DNA of 64,000 nt, from contig NC_091149.1 in the NCBI RefSeq assembly GCF_041381155.1, positions 16,322,609 through 16,386,608 on the forward strand, written 5' to 3'. Every line of letters begins with the position of its first letter. Positions within the stretch are counted from its first letter, which is position 1. A program made the position numbers and the translations under genes. Source of the DNA: Argopecten irradians (taxonomy: Eukaryota; Mollusca; Bivalvia; Pectinida; Pectinidae). Under the pieces are notes generated by a model. That model saw only the letters and a list, made by a program, of their open reading frames with translations, was not told where the DNA came from and searched no databases. Below, in pieces: positions 36,985 through 51,900 of the stretch.

Positions 36985-39900
36985 CTGTAACAGTATATAC
37001 AAACTATTAATTTAATTGTCAAGAAAATACATAACAATTCAGGCAAAATTGATGGATTTAATTTGATAAAACGCATTAAATCTTAACGGAGACTCCTATT
37101 CCGTCTTTGCATATTACAGAGTAAACTCCCTTGGGAGTAGGTATTTATTTGACGTCAGTATTGTGTGGACACAGTTAACGTCAATTTCTCCGAAAAGTAT
37201 TACGTTACGCTCCCAAACACATTCAATATCTACCCGCAATGGAAGTTAAGTCTGCAATATGCATATACAGAATAAGCTACTTTAAGTTTGTTTAATTTCA
37301 CGGTTTCATCTTTAAGAAATATCCGCGAGAACTCTTTTCGCGCGTTTGTCAATTCTAAACATAAATACGCTACTATTTTATTTGGGAGTTTCACAACTCG
37401 AATAAAATTAACTTGACAGCAAAGATAGCGACATTGAATCTAAAACAAATAAAATAAACAGTACATTAAACAAGCAGTACTGGAAAACAACAAATAAATA
37501 AAAAATAAAGAAAACAACAAATAAATAAAAAATAAAGAAAAAAGAAAATAAAAAATAAAGAAAACGAGCAATAGTAAAAAAAAATATAGATATATATCAC
37601 AAAAAACAAAAGGAAAACATCAGATAAAGTTGTATGTACGCATGCATAAGTGAATGGTTACTGTTTAAACACTATTAATATGCATATCAGAAAAGATGTA
37701 TGTGTAATAAGAAATGGAATATTAGCAGTGATAACGGAGATCGAGTCCGAACCTCTGAACACGGCTAATCTACCAACAGAGCTACATGAAAATCGATGTC
37801 ATTTGTATTATACATGAACATTTCTAATTATCTTAATCAATTACGAACGGACAATTACCTGGTGGGTTTGTGCAGCTCTTACAACAAAAGTTCATAACAT
37901 TAGGATCCAGAGTACATATATCTGTGCCATATCGTTGGATAAATTGCCCACATTGTAATCCATTTATAAGTATCTTCATGTCTTTGCAAGATTCTTCTTT
38001 GGTAAAATCTGAAAGAGAATTGAATTTGTGCTAATCTGACTTTTACAAATAAAAACGATCAATATATTTATTTAAATCAAATGAATGTGTATTAATATAT
38101 ATACTTGTTTAAAGACGAGAATGAATAATGAATAACCTGATTTTGAAATCAATCAAAAAGAATTAGTTTTTCTTTCTTATTATCTTATAACACAAAACCC
38201 TACTTTAAGATTAAAAATACGCCAGCCGTACGCCTACATGTAAAATACGAAAACACCATAAAACGGCTACTTGATCACCATTTATTGTGTCGTTTAAATT
38301 CCGCTTCGTCGAGGGCATAGTAAACTTATAAATAATTCCTTCAAAGTACCAATAACACCAAATATACATGAAAACGGGACATTCTATTGCAGCATTTTAC
38401 GATATTTTTGTCCAGAGTTGCCTAACGGTATTTGTGCTCAATTGAGATAGACTATATCACTTTGAGATATTGGACGAAGTACTTGTCCCGAAGGATAGCA
38501 AAGCACTATCATCAGCATTATGATAATTGTCGAATAGCAGAACACAAGATAGAAGGCTAGAACGATATCTGGCCTAAATCTAGCTGCCGACGCAATCTGC
38601 ATCAATCATTAAATATCGAGGATTTCTCTGGAAATTGACATTTCTCTCACATTATTGCCGCTAATGTGACTGTCTGTTGATGCGTTAGGAGGGTACATGC
38701 ATTTGCTAATTACTTTTATTGCAGGACTCGCAGCAACGTCTGTAGAAGCTTGGGTCTCTACATCTAAATGGGGAGGCTTCTTCGCTACATTTCGTCCGCG
38801 AGGGTGGAACGTCGGGGAATGGGCAATCACCTGTCAAAACGAATCAAATTGTTATAGCATGATAAACTTATTATTTCATGTGTAAATGACATTCTGTCAA
38901 CCCATGGCATCTTTAGTCCTGTTGATGTCCTCTATAAGGCACAAGTGGCTACATAATAGCCTAATTATGTCTAAACTAGATGTCACTTCAGTTAAGAAAG
39001 ACAAAGCATTATGTCGCATCGACACTTACATTATGAAGAGACTCTCGAGACTGCTATGATGAAATAACATGTCACATGATTTCAGAAGGAAAGCAAATAT
39101 GTCGTTTATGGTAAAAAAAAACCCGATCACACACCTACACTTTTAAGGGGAAAAACGCACACTTTGATTTCTTGAAAATAGGATAAACATACATGTCTGT
39201 CCTCAATTAAGTTGTTTTAAAGTTCTTTTCTTATATACAATTACATGGACAAGCAACCCTGTATATAAATACCACCAATATGATAAGGAGAAAGCTGTCT
39301 CCTTTATGGTTTTTGGGACCTATAGGGCCCTAAGTAATTCGTCTTTATGAGGAGGTATTATTTATAGAGAGGTGGTCGCTAAGGCAGGTTTCAATGTTCA
39401 TCTCCAAAGCTTTAATGAGGATTTCTGCGCATTGTAAAAGGCCTCGCTATTCCAACAGCTCTTACCACTGTTATCGTGTGATAACGTAAAATGTGGCTTG
39501 CTAATTATCTGGAATGTATATCTGATTTGTTTAATGTTCTTAAACATTTGGTTATAGGGATTTACCTGGAACTGATGGGGCTTTGTCGTCCCACACACAT
39601 TTCCCGAGTTTGCACCACTGAAACAAGTTAAATTTGAAGAATACTATTACATGCATTGGACATTCATATTTGGTACATATATGTTATCGTTTTGTTTCAC
39701 GTGTCGTAATTGTATAAATGCAATAGAAACATGTGTACATCAAAAGTACACCTTGATTAGAAACACAAATGACATAATTTTGATTTCTCCTTCATAATAA
39801 ATTTTGTGTATAATTATTATAATTAATATGTTACAGTAACATCACTGCACTTTTCCCTCTGCAATGACGTGTGTTTGGTCCTCTACATTTAGTCTAAATA

Positions 39901-42900
39901 TAATGTATCATTTAAGACTTTACATATTGCGAATTGTAAACCTGTGAGTCTTCTCTCTACTTGTATCGTTGTTACAAGTGTCATTTTGCTTCATTCCGGT
40001 GAACGGATATTTCAGTCAGTGTCATGGTTTCAGTGCACTGATACTGAAAGCGAACTCCATTACTTATTGTATAAGATAAAGTAATTTAAGAGGACAAATG
40101 CGGAAGTCAACAACGTCAGGCGCAGATGAAGCCATGGGACTATAAAATGCTTTGGCGGAATGACACCGCTATCCATGGCAGTAAGTCGTCAAATGATTAG
40201 TGGATTAATGAGCCCCGTATTGTACATGTATATAACAATACAACGAAAGTTATACATATATTTGGTAACAAAGAAACGCTAATCATGTAAAACATTTCCT
40301 AACAGAAATCTTGCTCTATGATACAGGATCAACAGTTCGAATATTCATTACCGCTAAGCTTTTATCTGTGATCAACGGAACGTGTCACGGAAAGTATGCA
40401 ACAGTATCAAAACCAGTATCAAGAATATCCATCACGGACTTTTACGAGGTCTGGTGTCAAGGTTCTATTGGGACATATGCAAAGGAACTCCCCTGAAGTG
40501 GCCAGTGAATCAATACAAAGAGAAAGATGATATTTATTCCCCGAGAAGCCTGACAAGATTAAAAGGCTGACCTTTCTAGTGTAGGCATATTGGATTCTAT
40601 CGCCATTTTGAAGTAACGTACAATTGTCTTACAATCATATTTTTTCTGTTAATGGAATATTTGCCTTTAATCAAACAGATGATGCCGTCTGACACGATTC
40701 AGGCCTTGCACATGTTATTTGCATAATGGTGCATATAGATTTAGGGTAAAACCGCGAAACATAGAGAACTGGTCGAAACATTTATACCAAGTAACGCAAA
40801 ATCGTGATTTTTTTGCTGGAAATGTTGATTCGCAGAAATAACTGGTTATACGGAACTTCACGACTGTGAATTTTACCGAAAATACTTTTTTCCCATTACG
40901 ATATCACTCGATTTTACCATTGATTTTAAATTTTTTTAAAGTTGTTCTCGTGAGACATGGTGAAAGATCACAATATGTCAATCTGGTTCCGTGTCTAACT
41001 TTCATGGTGTATTGTTCATGCTCTTATAGAATGCGTACGTTAGGTAGAGCTTAAAGACGCATAGGTTTGTTAAATACCGACAGGGAATTGGGTTATTGAC
41101 CGATCGCCAGACGTTCTATAAAGCCATGTCTCGTGCTTGCAAACCTACGTGTTCTTATTCAAGTCGGAGCAAGCATCATAGATACACAAAACAGAATGGA
41201 AAGTCACGTGCGGTTTGATTGACAGCTGGCAATCCTTCAATGGCGCAAATGATACAACTGTTTATATATTAGTGTGTTCTATTTAGTACACGCACACTTA
41301 CTACACCAAGGAATTATTCATTAGTTATTCATTTGTATCATTCAGAACACAACCTGAGTCTTAGGTTATCGAAGATGTTAAAACAAATGATTAAGTACAG
41401 CCATTAGTAATATTACAGAAGACATCATATTTTGTGCAGTCAATGATCGAATGTGCATTGATATATACAATAAAATCTTTTAATTCGAAATGCAATGGAC
41501 TCGGTTAAACGTTTGGAATACGGGGTATTCGAGTTATCAGGGGTTGGATCTTTAAAGTCAGCACCACGATATCAAATTAGGACTATCTGAGTTTTCTTTA
41601 CATAAATTACACTGTCGGGATCATGCGATCATTTCTACAAATGAGATGTTCGAATCCCGGTCTGGCCGCTACATTTTCTCTCCTCCTGTTACAGATTTGG
41701 CGCCCAACTAAATAACCCATGATGGTGGCTTTGGAAGGGTCTCGTATGTCTTCGAGGGCGAAGACTTCGAGAAAGGAGGGAGGAGAAAAGCAGGATTAGA
41801 CTGGGGCAATCATCGGTGACCATGTATCTCAGTCGGTAGAGCACTCGGCTAGTGTTCGGAGGGTCCCGGGTTCGAATCCCGGTCTGCCCGCTACATTTTC
41901 GCATCTCCTGTTACACATAAATCAACTCGAAAAATCATGGTGTCTGCGTATGTATGTTAAGTAAATACTACATCTTTGTAGCATGGAAACTTTTAGATAA
42001 GATAAACACATTGTAAATCGTAATTAAACAGCTTTAAAATAAACCGCATCCTCTGGGTATGGTGCTTTCTACTATTTTCCGACGGAAATTGACTATCTAT
42101 GCTGTTTCTTGATTACCACTTTGTATAATGCTTTACATTTGTTCACTTCGAAATGTCTCTCAGTAATTTCCGTAGCGTAAATTACATCAATCAAAATCTT
42201 CACGACGGATATCAATCGGTGCCTGCAAGCTATCACATGATGCACAGTGATAAATTATTTTATATATATTTAAAACAAGCATGCATCAGAATGGCATCAA
42301 CCCTCAGGATTTGCAGCTTTGCATCATGTTGATACATATATAATGATTGATTTATATTGTTTCTAAATAATGTATATTTCTACAAGTGAAACACCCTGCA
42401 GTATATCAAGTAAGACACTGTAGACATCAAATGCAATATTTCAGGTTTTCTAAGTCATTTTCACCATAAGAATAATGGATGAAGTGTTAAGTTTTGTCGA
42501 TAAAATAATAATGTAAACATCACAGGCAGCTGCAAAGTGCAATAAATATAGGATCCTACTTGAGTGCTCATTTTATATGAGATTTTATGAAACGAGTCTA
42601 AGAAGTTTTTATTTTTTCGATCCTTGGCGAGCCAAAATAAAACTTCAAGAAGATTTTCATAAAATTTCCTATGAAATGAACACAAATTTATGATATTTTA
42701 TATCACAAAACTACAAATACCTACATACAAGTTAAAATATATTTCGAAAATCCAGTGGACGTCGCAATAAATTTTCAGTCAATGAAAGTCGCTCTAAGTG
42801 ATGTTACACTATTGACATACGCAAAAATATCACATAGGCGAAATCATTGGATATCAGGCGGCGGATTATGTGATAAAGTTATTTACTTTTCAATAACATT

Positions 42901-45900
42901 GTTTATGGGCCAGGCCCCGATATCTCAAAACAAAAGTACAGACTTAAGTCAAAAACTTTAGTTTTTCTTGTAATTCATATAAAATGTATGACTTAAGTCA
43001 GTTTTTGACTTAAGTTTGTTTCGAGAAATCAGGGCCAGGTTCCACAAAGAAAAAGAACAAATGCTGCCGGGACCGGCAATAACTTCGTATTGAGCCAGGT
43101 TGTCGAGTTATCAGAGTTCGTGTTAAGTCAGGCTGTCGAATAATCGTATCAACCACGTTCCACCGTAAACATGTATTCTATCCAAATTAATGTATACATG
43201 TGTGTGTGTGTGTTTTCATTTCAACTTACCTTTTTATTTCCACAAGATGAACCCATGGCTGCTCTCTGTTCGCTAGCCGTTATACATATCTTCCTTTTGG
43301 GATCATAACAGTACATCTTATAGCACATTTCATCAGTGGAAGATGGCGGCTGAAATAACAAAAAATACGTATTGTAAACAAATTTCTTTCGCGAGCGATT
43401 TATTTGCGCGAGTTTTGCGATCCAAACAGTTAACTTATATCTACGTCAATAATACTGATAACACTACCCATTCCTGTTGAAAATAAATCCATGAATGTTA
43501 ATCTTCGCAAACAACGAGATTAAGTTGCCACGAAAGAAAGTTGGTTTGAAGTAAGAATTATACATATAAATTGAAATCCAGTGTCTAAATTTATTAACAT
43601 GAAATATACTTTTTGAAGTACGTTAATGTCTTTGTTTTAATAAAATTAAAGAAAAAGTAAAGATTATGTTTTTTTAATTGCATGCTTTTCGATATTTTCA
43701 TTAATAAATTAAAAATAACAAACACGGAAAATTATCATTGAATACTAAACAAGAGTACTTTAGTATATATGTGTCCTGCATGACCCATCAGTATGCAAAA
43801 TATATTACATAAATGTAAAACGAAGCTCGGAATATATAAATTATATAAAATAAAATGAAAACTACAAGTAATAAAACATTTCAGATAATTTCTCGAGATT
43901 TAGTAGACTAAATCACTGTCTTCCCAACATTTGTTAGACAAAATTGTCCTTTTTATTTACGGGATGCTATACTTACACACATAAAGGATGAATTGCCGTA
44001 TACATCTCGACATTGATTATGGACATCTTCGATTTGACCCGGTGGTATCATAAGATAGGGCTTTACTACAATGGTCGCCAATGATGGCCCCGTATCCTCG
44101 GCAAGGCAATTCCTGTTCCTGTAATCACATAACAAAAACGTCAATATTTTTTTGTTATTTCCTCGAACAAAAGCTCAGGTTTACGTTTCCGTTATTTCAA
44201 TGAACATTCCACATCATTATCTTAGAATGAAATACAAATGCCTTTAATCAGTTTCATTATCAAATAACAATTATTGTCTTAAGGCATACTCGCAAGGATT
44301 ATTGTTTCATTTGATCATTTCAGCTATCTTGTACCGTATTTAACAATATGGGTTTTTTTCCATTTGTCTTTTTACCAAATTACTATAATCAAACATAACC
44401 ATAAAATCATCCAAGGGACAAGGAAAAAGAGAATTGTATAGACAAGTGATCAATATATATAGATAAAATAAATCAGGTTTGTCTGAAGGGGCCATACGGA
44501 TGTGGTCTTAATACACAGTTGGTCGTTATAAAGAGGTGGTCTGTAAGACATCTTTCTCTGTATTAAGGAACGAATTAATGACATAAAACATTATTTGTCA
44601 AAACATTTTATAACAATAAATAGCCGGTTATTTTCGCGGGGATGATATTTTTGCAATCTCGCGAGCATAGCTTTGATCCGGAAAAAAGTGATCCACAAAA
44701 TACAAATATTGAGAAATGTTTGATTCATATATACCTTCAGAGCCAGATCGAGATAATTTGAATCAGATTTAATTTCATTTCATCGTTTTCACTTTAGATA
44801 TCGAATATTTGAAAAAGGGTCGCTAAGGAAGAATACAATGTATAAGAAAACATGTCAGATCGTCTAATTGTAGAATATCGATATGGATCTCTCGAGATCG
44901 AATAAATTTCTATTTATCATTATATTATTCTAAAAGTTGGTTGAAGAAATTTACAACTACAAGGTATTGCATACATAAGAACATCAGGAATCGATGCAAT
45001 AAAACTTTTTTGTCAAAATGTTATGTTGTACTTTCATCAAATGCCACAGGACTATCCTGCAAATCATGTAACAAGCCTCAATAATTAGTTTTGTTTTGTT
45101 ATTTGTTTAAAATCCGTTCGTTTAAAGTTTTGTTAACACTGAATGCGTCAGTCATAATTGCTGCAGTTTCAACAAATTGATTCAAATTAAAAACTTCCAA
45201 TAATTTCCAATTCTCATAACGCCAGTAAAAAGCAAAACCGTGACTACATCTTTATGACTTCCAGCAAATTGGTTAAGTCAAAAATATTGAAAGCTCGTAT
45301 CTTGACTCTAAAAACTAGCCTCGTATTTGAATTACCTGTTTGAAAGCTTTTTCATCTGCAGTTCAATTTGTCTAATGGAACAATCTGAGAATTTAAAACT
45401 GTATTCTTTTGTCTTGCTGTTGATAATTGCCGACGATGGAGCCATAATGTAGTTCAGTTCTTTTGGGCATCGTACTGTTAACGCGGAGGAGTCCCCGTCG
45501 TGGTATATGACTCCGAGGCTAAATAAAATAATGGAAAACAAGAAATTTAAAATAACAATTAAACAACAAGCGATAATTATAAAGGACATGACGACAATGT
45601 GTTTTTAAAAAATATAAAGAAATTTCTTTGACAAGGAGTATCAAGTTAAGCCATACTAACAATCACATAAAAGCATGCATCACAAAATTAAACGTTATAT
45701 CCAATGGTATCGGAGACAGCGAAATTTCTGACATAAATATGCATAACAATAACAGAATGTAATAGAAATTTTCAATACATTGGATATCAACACAACGTGG
45801 GTGATATTTGATATCGATTTGTCTCCCCTTCCTGTGATTATGACTCACAGTTATGGCTATTTTTCTATGACTGAGTAATCCCATTTTATTTTTAATAATA

Positions 45901-48900
45901 CCTTCATTCATTTTAAAATCTGTTGAATATTAAGTACACACATTATGGTTGATTTATCCCTTTACTTGTTTCTTAATGTCTTCATTCAATTTTACATTCT
46001 GAGTGGAATTAAGTAAAAAAGAGACATCTAAGTGATATGTATCTAAACCGCCAAGTCAGATCACGTGATGACGTAACCACATCAACAGAGATACAGATGT
46101 ACGATAGGTAATCGCTATATGCACTTATCTCTATTTATAGACCATTACAAATTAATTTTATCTTGCGAGACCTGTAGTTCTCTAAATTGAAGAATATCTT
46201 TTCAGAGTATAGATATATATTTACTGAACTATCGGTCTCTCTATTCTGTATTTGTATAATATAGAGGTAACTGACTTTACAGGTAGATGATTACACTGTC
46301 ATCATTTTAAGAGCACAAATAACGTTACAAAAACATGACGTAACAATGGATTACTACTATCTGTCTTGTATCCAATATTTATACACAAAACAAATATATG
46401 AAGCAATTTTGGTTACATTTTGTATAATCAAGTATACGCTAGATTTCAAAAAAGCCTACATTGCCATTTGATTGGCAGATGTAACTCTTATGCCAGATAC
46501 TTGTAATCAATATAGCCATGTTAAGAGATAGGCGCCGCATCGTGCGGAGATTGCAGAATATAACTTTTAATTGAATGCTACCAAAATAGCATGATTCAAT
46601 TTTGGAAATGCAGTGTTACTGAAAATCAACCTTAAAATTCAATTTGCTGTGTGGTTTCTAAATCACGTCGATGTATCTGAGAGTGAAGGGTGATATCTCA
46701 AACCGTCGGATGAGATCATTTCATTTATAGAGCACTTACTGGCAAACTCAATCGAATGCATACACACTAATTATTTAATCAGTTTAGAAGCATTCTAAGG
46801 TTGATTTGAACTATTATGTGACCATTGATCTATTATTTCGTTACTCATGAGATTTGTGACGATAATAATAGGCATGTAGTGTATATACCAATATACATAT
46901 CTGGGCAACATTACACAGATGGCTATGTAATATAAAATTTAAACAAAGATTTTGATTTAATCGGCCATGGATCTTTTGACACATTTGATAAAGTTTATAT
47001 TACATTGTCACGTGTGTAAGATCTTAGCAATCAAAGAGAACACTAAAATTTCGTTTCTACATTTAGCAGAAGAAATCCGTCTCGGGTTTAACGTTTTCGT
47101 GTATGGAGACAATCATTGCGTATTTATGATGACGAAATAATTGCATGTGACGTATATCTGTTACAATAATGATGTTAGTAATACGTCTTAATTTGAGCTG
47201 TAGAATTATTTTATGATATGACATTATGGGTCATGGTAGTCGAGAGGTCATAATATTCAAACATATAACCACAAGCTGTTTACATCTGAGTTCAAAATCC
47301 AGGCAGGGCAGATGCAAGGTATTGGCCACAGTTTGGCATTTCTCCAGGTGGGTCCTCCACATTTAAACACTAACATATCTTTCAATGACAGTCGTGCCGG
47401 TGAAAAGAAAAAAAAACATGATGAATGCCCGTATGACATGGGTAAACGGTCGAGTTTAGATATATAAAACCACCCAAGGGACAATGGAAAATGTCTTTAT
47501 AGTGAGGAGGTCTGTTTATAGAGTTGGTCGCTCAGACAGGTTTTACTGTACTTACTTGTGACCAAGCTCGTGTGCTGCTATGCCGGCGGAGTTGTACGAA
47601 CCGTGGTCCACTATAACAGATGTACTCATTGGAGTACATATACCACTGAGGTAACTCGTACCTGGTGGAAACAGACGTATACCAAAGGTAATGGACATAT
47701 TCTATACTTATTTATTGTCAACATACATACATTACACGTAAACCAACTTTCTTACGCGCCTTATTTTTGCGATTTCAACCATTACAAAACAATTTTTGCG
47801 AATGTTCTTTGATCGTAAAACTCAAAACCAACGCGAATTTGACAGTATCAATCATTAGATATATTGAAAAGAATTCAAATCGTTAACAAGCCTACTTTTT
47901 CGACTAAATTTCCGTTTATCAATAATAAACAAAAAAACACAAATTTGGGTAACTTCTTGTTCATTCAAATATTTATCAGCAACGTAGGATATAGCTTGGT
48001 TTTCCTGATATTATATAATATCTATTGTTTTCATACAAGTTCGCCAATAATGGGAAAGATAATTATATACATTAGTTTAGCTTACCAAGTATATGTCCTC
48101 GTCCATTAGTGGCATCGTGTCTATAAATAAACAATTAAAATGTGATAATCAATCAATAAATTAATTTCAAAAATAATATTAATAAATTAATTATCAAGGT
48201 TTCGTTCTGCAGACCAAATGGAACATACATAATTTGATAAATCTGAAAGTAACATCCATTCTTGTATTACATTATAACTTTGTTATATATATATATTCTG
48301 TAACCAACTCGAATTGGGATACGTTCAGATGAATTTAATTTTAAGGTAATCTTTAAAGCGAATCGTCGGAGCTTTAGTTAGTTCGCATGGACTACGCAAT
48401 GCTCTTTAGGTTATTTCTTCCCAGGAGTGCTATAGCTTCGTGAATCTTTTATTCAAAATGTCTTTCTGCAAAGTTGCATCCCCAGTTAAACAGTTCTTTG
48501 AAATCCTAATAGGCTTATGGCATATCATTGATGCAATGGAGTGAGAGTAAGGTGTAAACGTCTAATCAGCCATTGCTTTGTCCAAAATAAATATGTTAAT
48601 CTTAACTCCTGTTTTCTTATTATCTTCCATGTGACCAGCTTAGGAATTAAAGTGTTATTATGGAACTAAAATAGTATGACCTGATAGACTCCTTTTAACT
48701 CACCCTTGGCAACTGTAATCTTTATAACGACAGAATTCACATGTATGACCGACATCCCCAGTGTGAGTAGTAGACATCTGTTGTTATGTTTTGGGGATCA
48801 TACATGGCAGTATATTGCGCTGTTTGAAATTGTGACACGACTAATACATTTGCTGTTGTGTACCACTAATACATAATATAAACCTTGTGACACCCACCAT

Positions 48901-51900
48901 CTATTAATTAATCTCATTACCTTAATTGAAGTTTTTCCTTAATCACCCATTCCATGTGATACATATTTTATCGACTTAGTCAATCAAATAGTTCAAAATA
49001 TATTACCCTAACTAAGCCTTTGACCGTAGACGGTATAATGTTTGTATCTCTGGCGGCATATGTTAGCGGGATCGCACTAATCCGCCTTTGTAATTTCAGA
49101 GTTAGCTCCCTTTTAATTAGTTATACATTGTGCATCATTATTTTGTTAGTGCAATTCTAGTCATTTTCTATGAAAAGTATGACGTTACCCTCGCAAACAT
49201 GTGACGTCACAATCAATACCTACCTGCAAGGGCAGATAATCCTGTAATATAATACAGCAAAAACAGGCCCACAGTTTCATCACTATTACTAAATGTTAAA
49301 CACGAAATACTACAGTCTCCCAAAACACACCCGCACTTCATACACGCAGCATACTACATACATGGACGGTCATCCTTGGATGTCCATGGCGGTTATTATG
49401 ACGTGAAACTAATTAACCACATAATAATAATAAAGTAGATCATGTAAATGTAAGATAGCAATACTTACTCTGTAAATAACATTGCGTGATCGTGGTGAGG
49501 TAGATTCGGTTTCCCTTTGAGGAAGTTCGTCAAACCGAGCAGTGTCGCACTCCCATCGACCTTTGACCTTATATCCCCTCCCTGACGGAATGTTAATACA
49601 AACGGGAGGTCTGTTTTATTCTGAAAGAACAGATTAAGTGAAATTTAAAGATTTAAAGAAAGCAACACCTTATTGCCTCCCTTTATATAGTTTTGTTCTG
49701 ATAACATTTTTTAATCTGTCAATATATATCCAGACTTATGAAATTGATTATTTCTGTACGATATAATTGTCTTTTTTAAATTGATGTCGAGGTCATGACC
49801 TTTGTTGAGATTTTCACTGACTTGATATGTTAAAGAATAAATAAGAATTAATGTTTAATTTGAATAAAACAGTGAAAATCATCACGTCTTTGATTTTTGT
49901 TATAAAAAAAACGCTTAATTACATGTAACAACTGTAACAGCTATTGGGAAAATCACCACAATGTTGCAGCAGAAAATACAAACTACACTTTACTTTGATT
50001 ATTAGTAAATGTGACAATACAAGTTTTTAGTTTAACAATTTAGTACAATTAGAAAAAAAGTACTTACTTTTGCAACAAAAAATCCTGCTAATCTTATAGA
50101 AACTCTAAAATCTGTGTTATTTATTGATGAATATCGGAGATCCATCTGGAAGAGCAAACACATACTGCGTTGAATTTGGTGATTCCGTACAAAGGGAGAT
50201 AATACTTGAATGATAGAAATGCAAAGGTATCTTGTTTACGTTTTCGAAAACTGTATACTAATATTTTTTAAATGTGAAATGCTTCAAGAAACAAATAACC
50301 TATTAATAATTGGAATACTGGAAAATGTTAAAATGAAGCATGTTTCAATATACACAGCAGTTTTGTAAGCACATAATCAAATACAATTCAACTTAAATAA
50401 AAATCAAAAGTGACTCCACCATATAAAGATAAAAAAAAATGGCATTACAGTTATGGAAAACAAATTATTATTTCAAGTTCGAATTTATTCAGCGGAGCAC
50501 AAGGAAAAGTAAAGGAATCATTTATTAAACAGCACAAAAACTATAATAAAAGAGTAATACGAGTTAACGTAATACATTAACGTTATATTATTCATCATGC
50601 AATTTTGTATTTCTCGGTAAATATTTATATGAAATGTGAAATTTAGGTTTTTATATACCCACCCCATTTACTATATGAGCGAAGTAGTACCGAAGTTGAG
50701 TTATAGCCTCACCATCCTGTCCATTCGCTTTGTCTAAAAATCTACAAATTAATAAAGTCGTGGATTAATAAACACCAAATTATTCTGTATTGGCATATTG
50801 TCGAATTATTTGTCCTTGTGAAATTTGTAATTGTGTTTTTGCGTGGGTTAAGGTTGATACTCTGTAATTTGCATCATTACACGTACAACTAACTTTTAAG
50901 AATTGGTTATTAATTTCTACTATTTATTATAGGCTTATAATCTCAGCACTTTTATAATGTCCAAGTAAATGGTTTATCCTTAGTTGAAAATCATAAAATA
51001 ATAAAATATGGGACAAAGAAGAAATTGAAACAGTATGTACAGAAATATTGTCGAATTTCCAATACAGTCGAAACCTTTATCAAGACACACTTAACATAAA
51101 CATGGTAACATTAAAGTTACTATACTATTATTTTTTTCAAACGAAGCCAAATAAACCAAATATGACAATAATGAAAATACAATAAATCAGTCGTTGAGTG
51201 GGGGCTGAAAAAAAGTTATGAATTAAACTGTTGAAGAGGTATAGAATATGAACGTTATATAAACTATATGGAGAACATTTTTAATACAGAGGTATGAGTG
51301 ACAAATACCCTTTCATATATGGGTTGGAAGGATAGGTTCTACCATCGGAAAATGTTTTATTGTAAACCCTCGGCAAGCATCGGGGAATACTACAATTAAT
51401 GTCCCTCTGGTAGAATAATGGAATCAAACAGACACAAACCGAGATAAATATATTGGCAAGTAAATCCAAAGGCTTGCCAGGATATAGTTATATTTTCCTA
51501 AGCAACCACCAGGTTCCAGTTCCATGAACATTCCTTAACTTTAAGGAATACTTTAACTTAAAATTATTTATAGGAAAACATTACGAATCTTAAGGAAGCC
51601 TCCTTAGCCTAAGTTTTTGTTCTTAACTTTTGTAACCTTAAAGATAAGGGATGTTCATGAAACTGGGCCCAGATATCTCTCTGAAGAATGCACGTATCGT
51701 TCCTATCCATATATCAAATCCTTTTAATGTTATAATAACTGAATACGTACTTTTTATAGAGACTGTAATCTATCATGATGAGAACTTCGACAATATAATC
51801 GCTGTTTTCTTCTTTCATTTCATTTAAATACTCATTAACATGGTTTGAAGATTCCACAATATTCACCATGCGACGTCCTAGGATGCTGACTGTGCGGCCA

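Larger units (their letters stand above)
36985..39565 (-). other. introns between exons 14 and 17
   Basis: Contains the TATTCCG MITE copy 3, an A-rich simple repeat (37,480-37,566), a tRNA-like fragment (37,741-37,785) and part of a dispersed repeat at 39,264-39,395. Nothing else was recognised outside exons 15 and 16. Confidence 0.6.
39618..43229 (-). other. intron between exons 13 and 14 (3.6 kb)
   Basis: No thrombospondin-type exon was found on either strand. Contains the SINE-like pair at 41,648-41,915 and a MITE at 42,911-43,036. A plus-strand frame at 40,311-40,496 after an acceptor-like site reads LYDTGSTV, faintly like a retropepsin active site, but stands alone. Confidence 0.55.
43350..47555 (-). 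other. introns between exons 10 and 13
   Basis: Outside exons 11 and 12 the sequence is AT-rich, with dispersed repeat pieces near 44,400-44,560 and 47,462-47,545 and several TTCGCG-rich spots (43,388, 44,632). No further exon could be supported. Confidence 0.5.
47662..51750 (-). other. introns between exons 5 and 10
   Basis: Apart from exons 6-9, this holds MITE copy 4 (49,078-49,254) and an inverted-repeat element at 51,516-51,666. The rest is AT-rich without clear content. Confidence 0.5.

Noticed and set aside
41818..41890. Functional tRNA-Thr(AGT) gene
   Set aside because: Only four of seven acceptor pairs and a weak anticodon stem; a SINE head explains it better.
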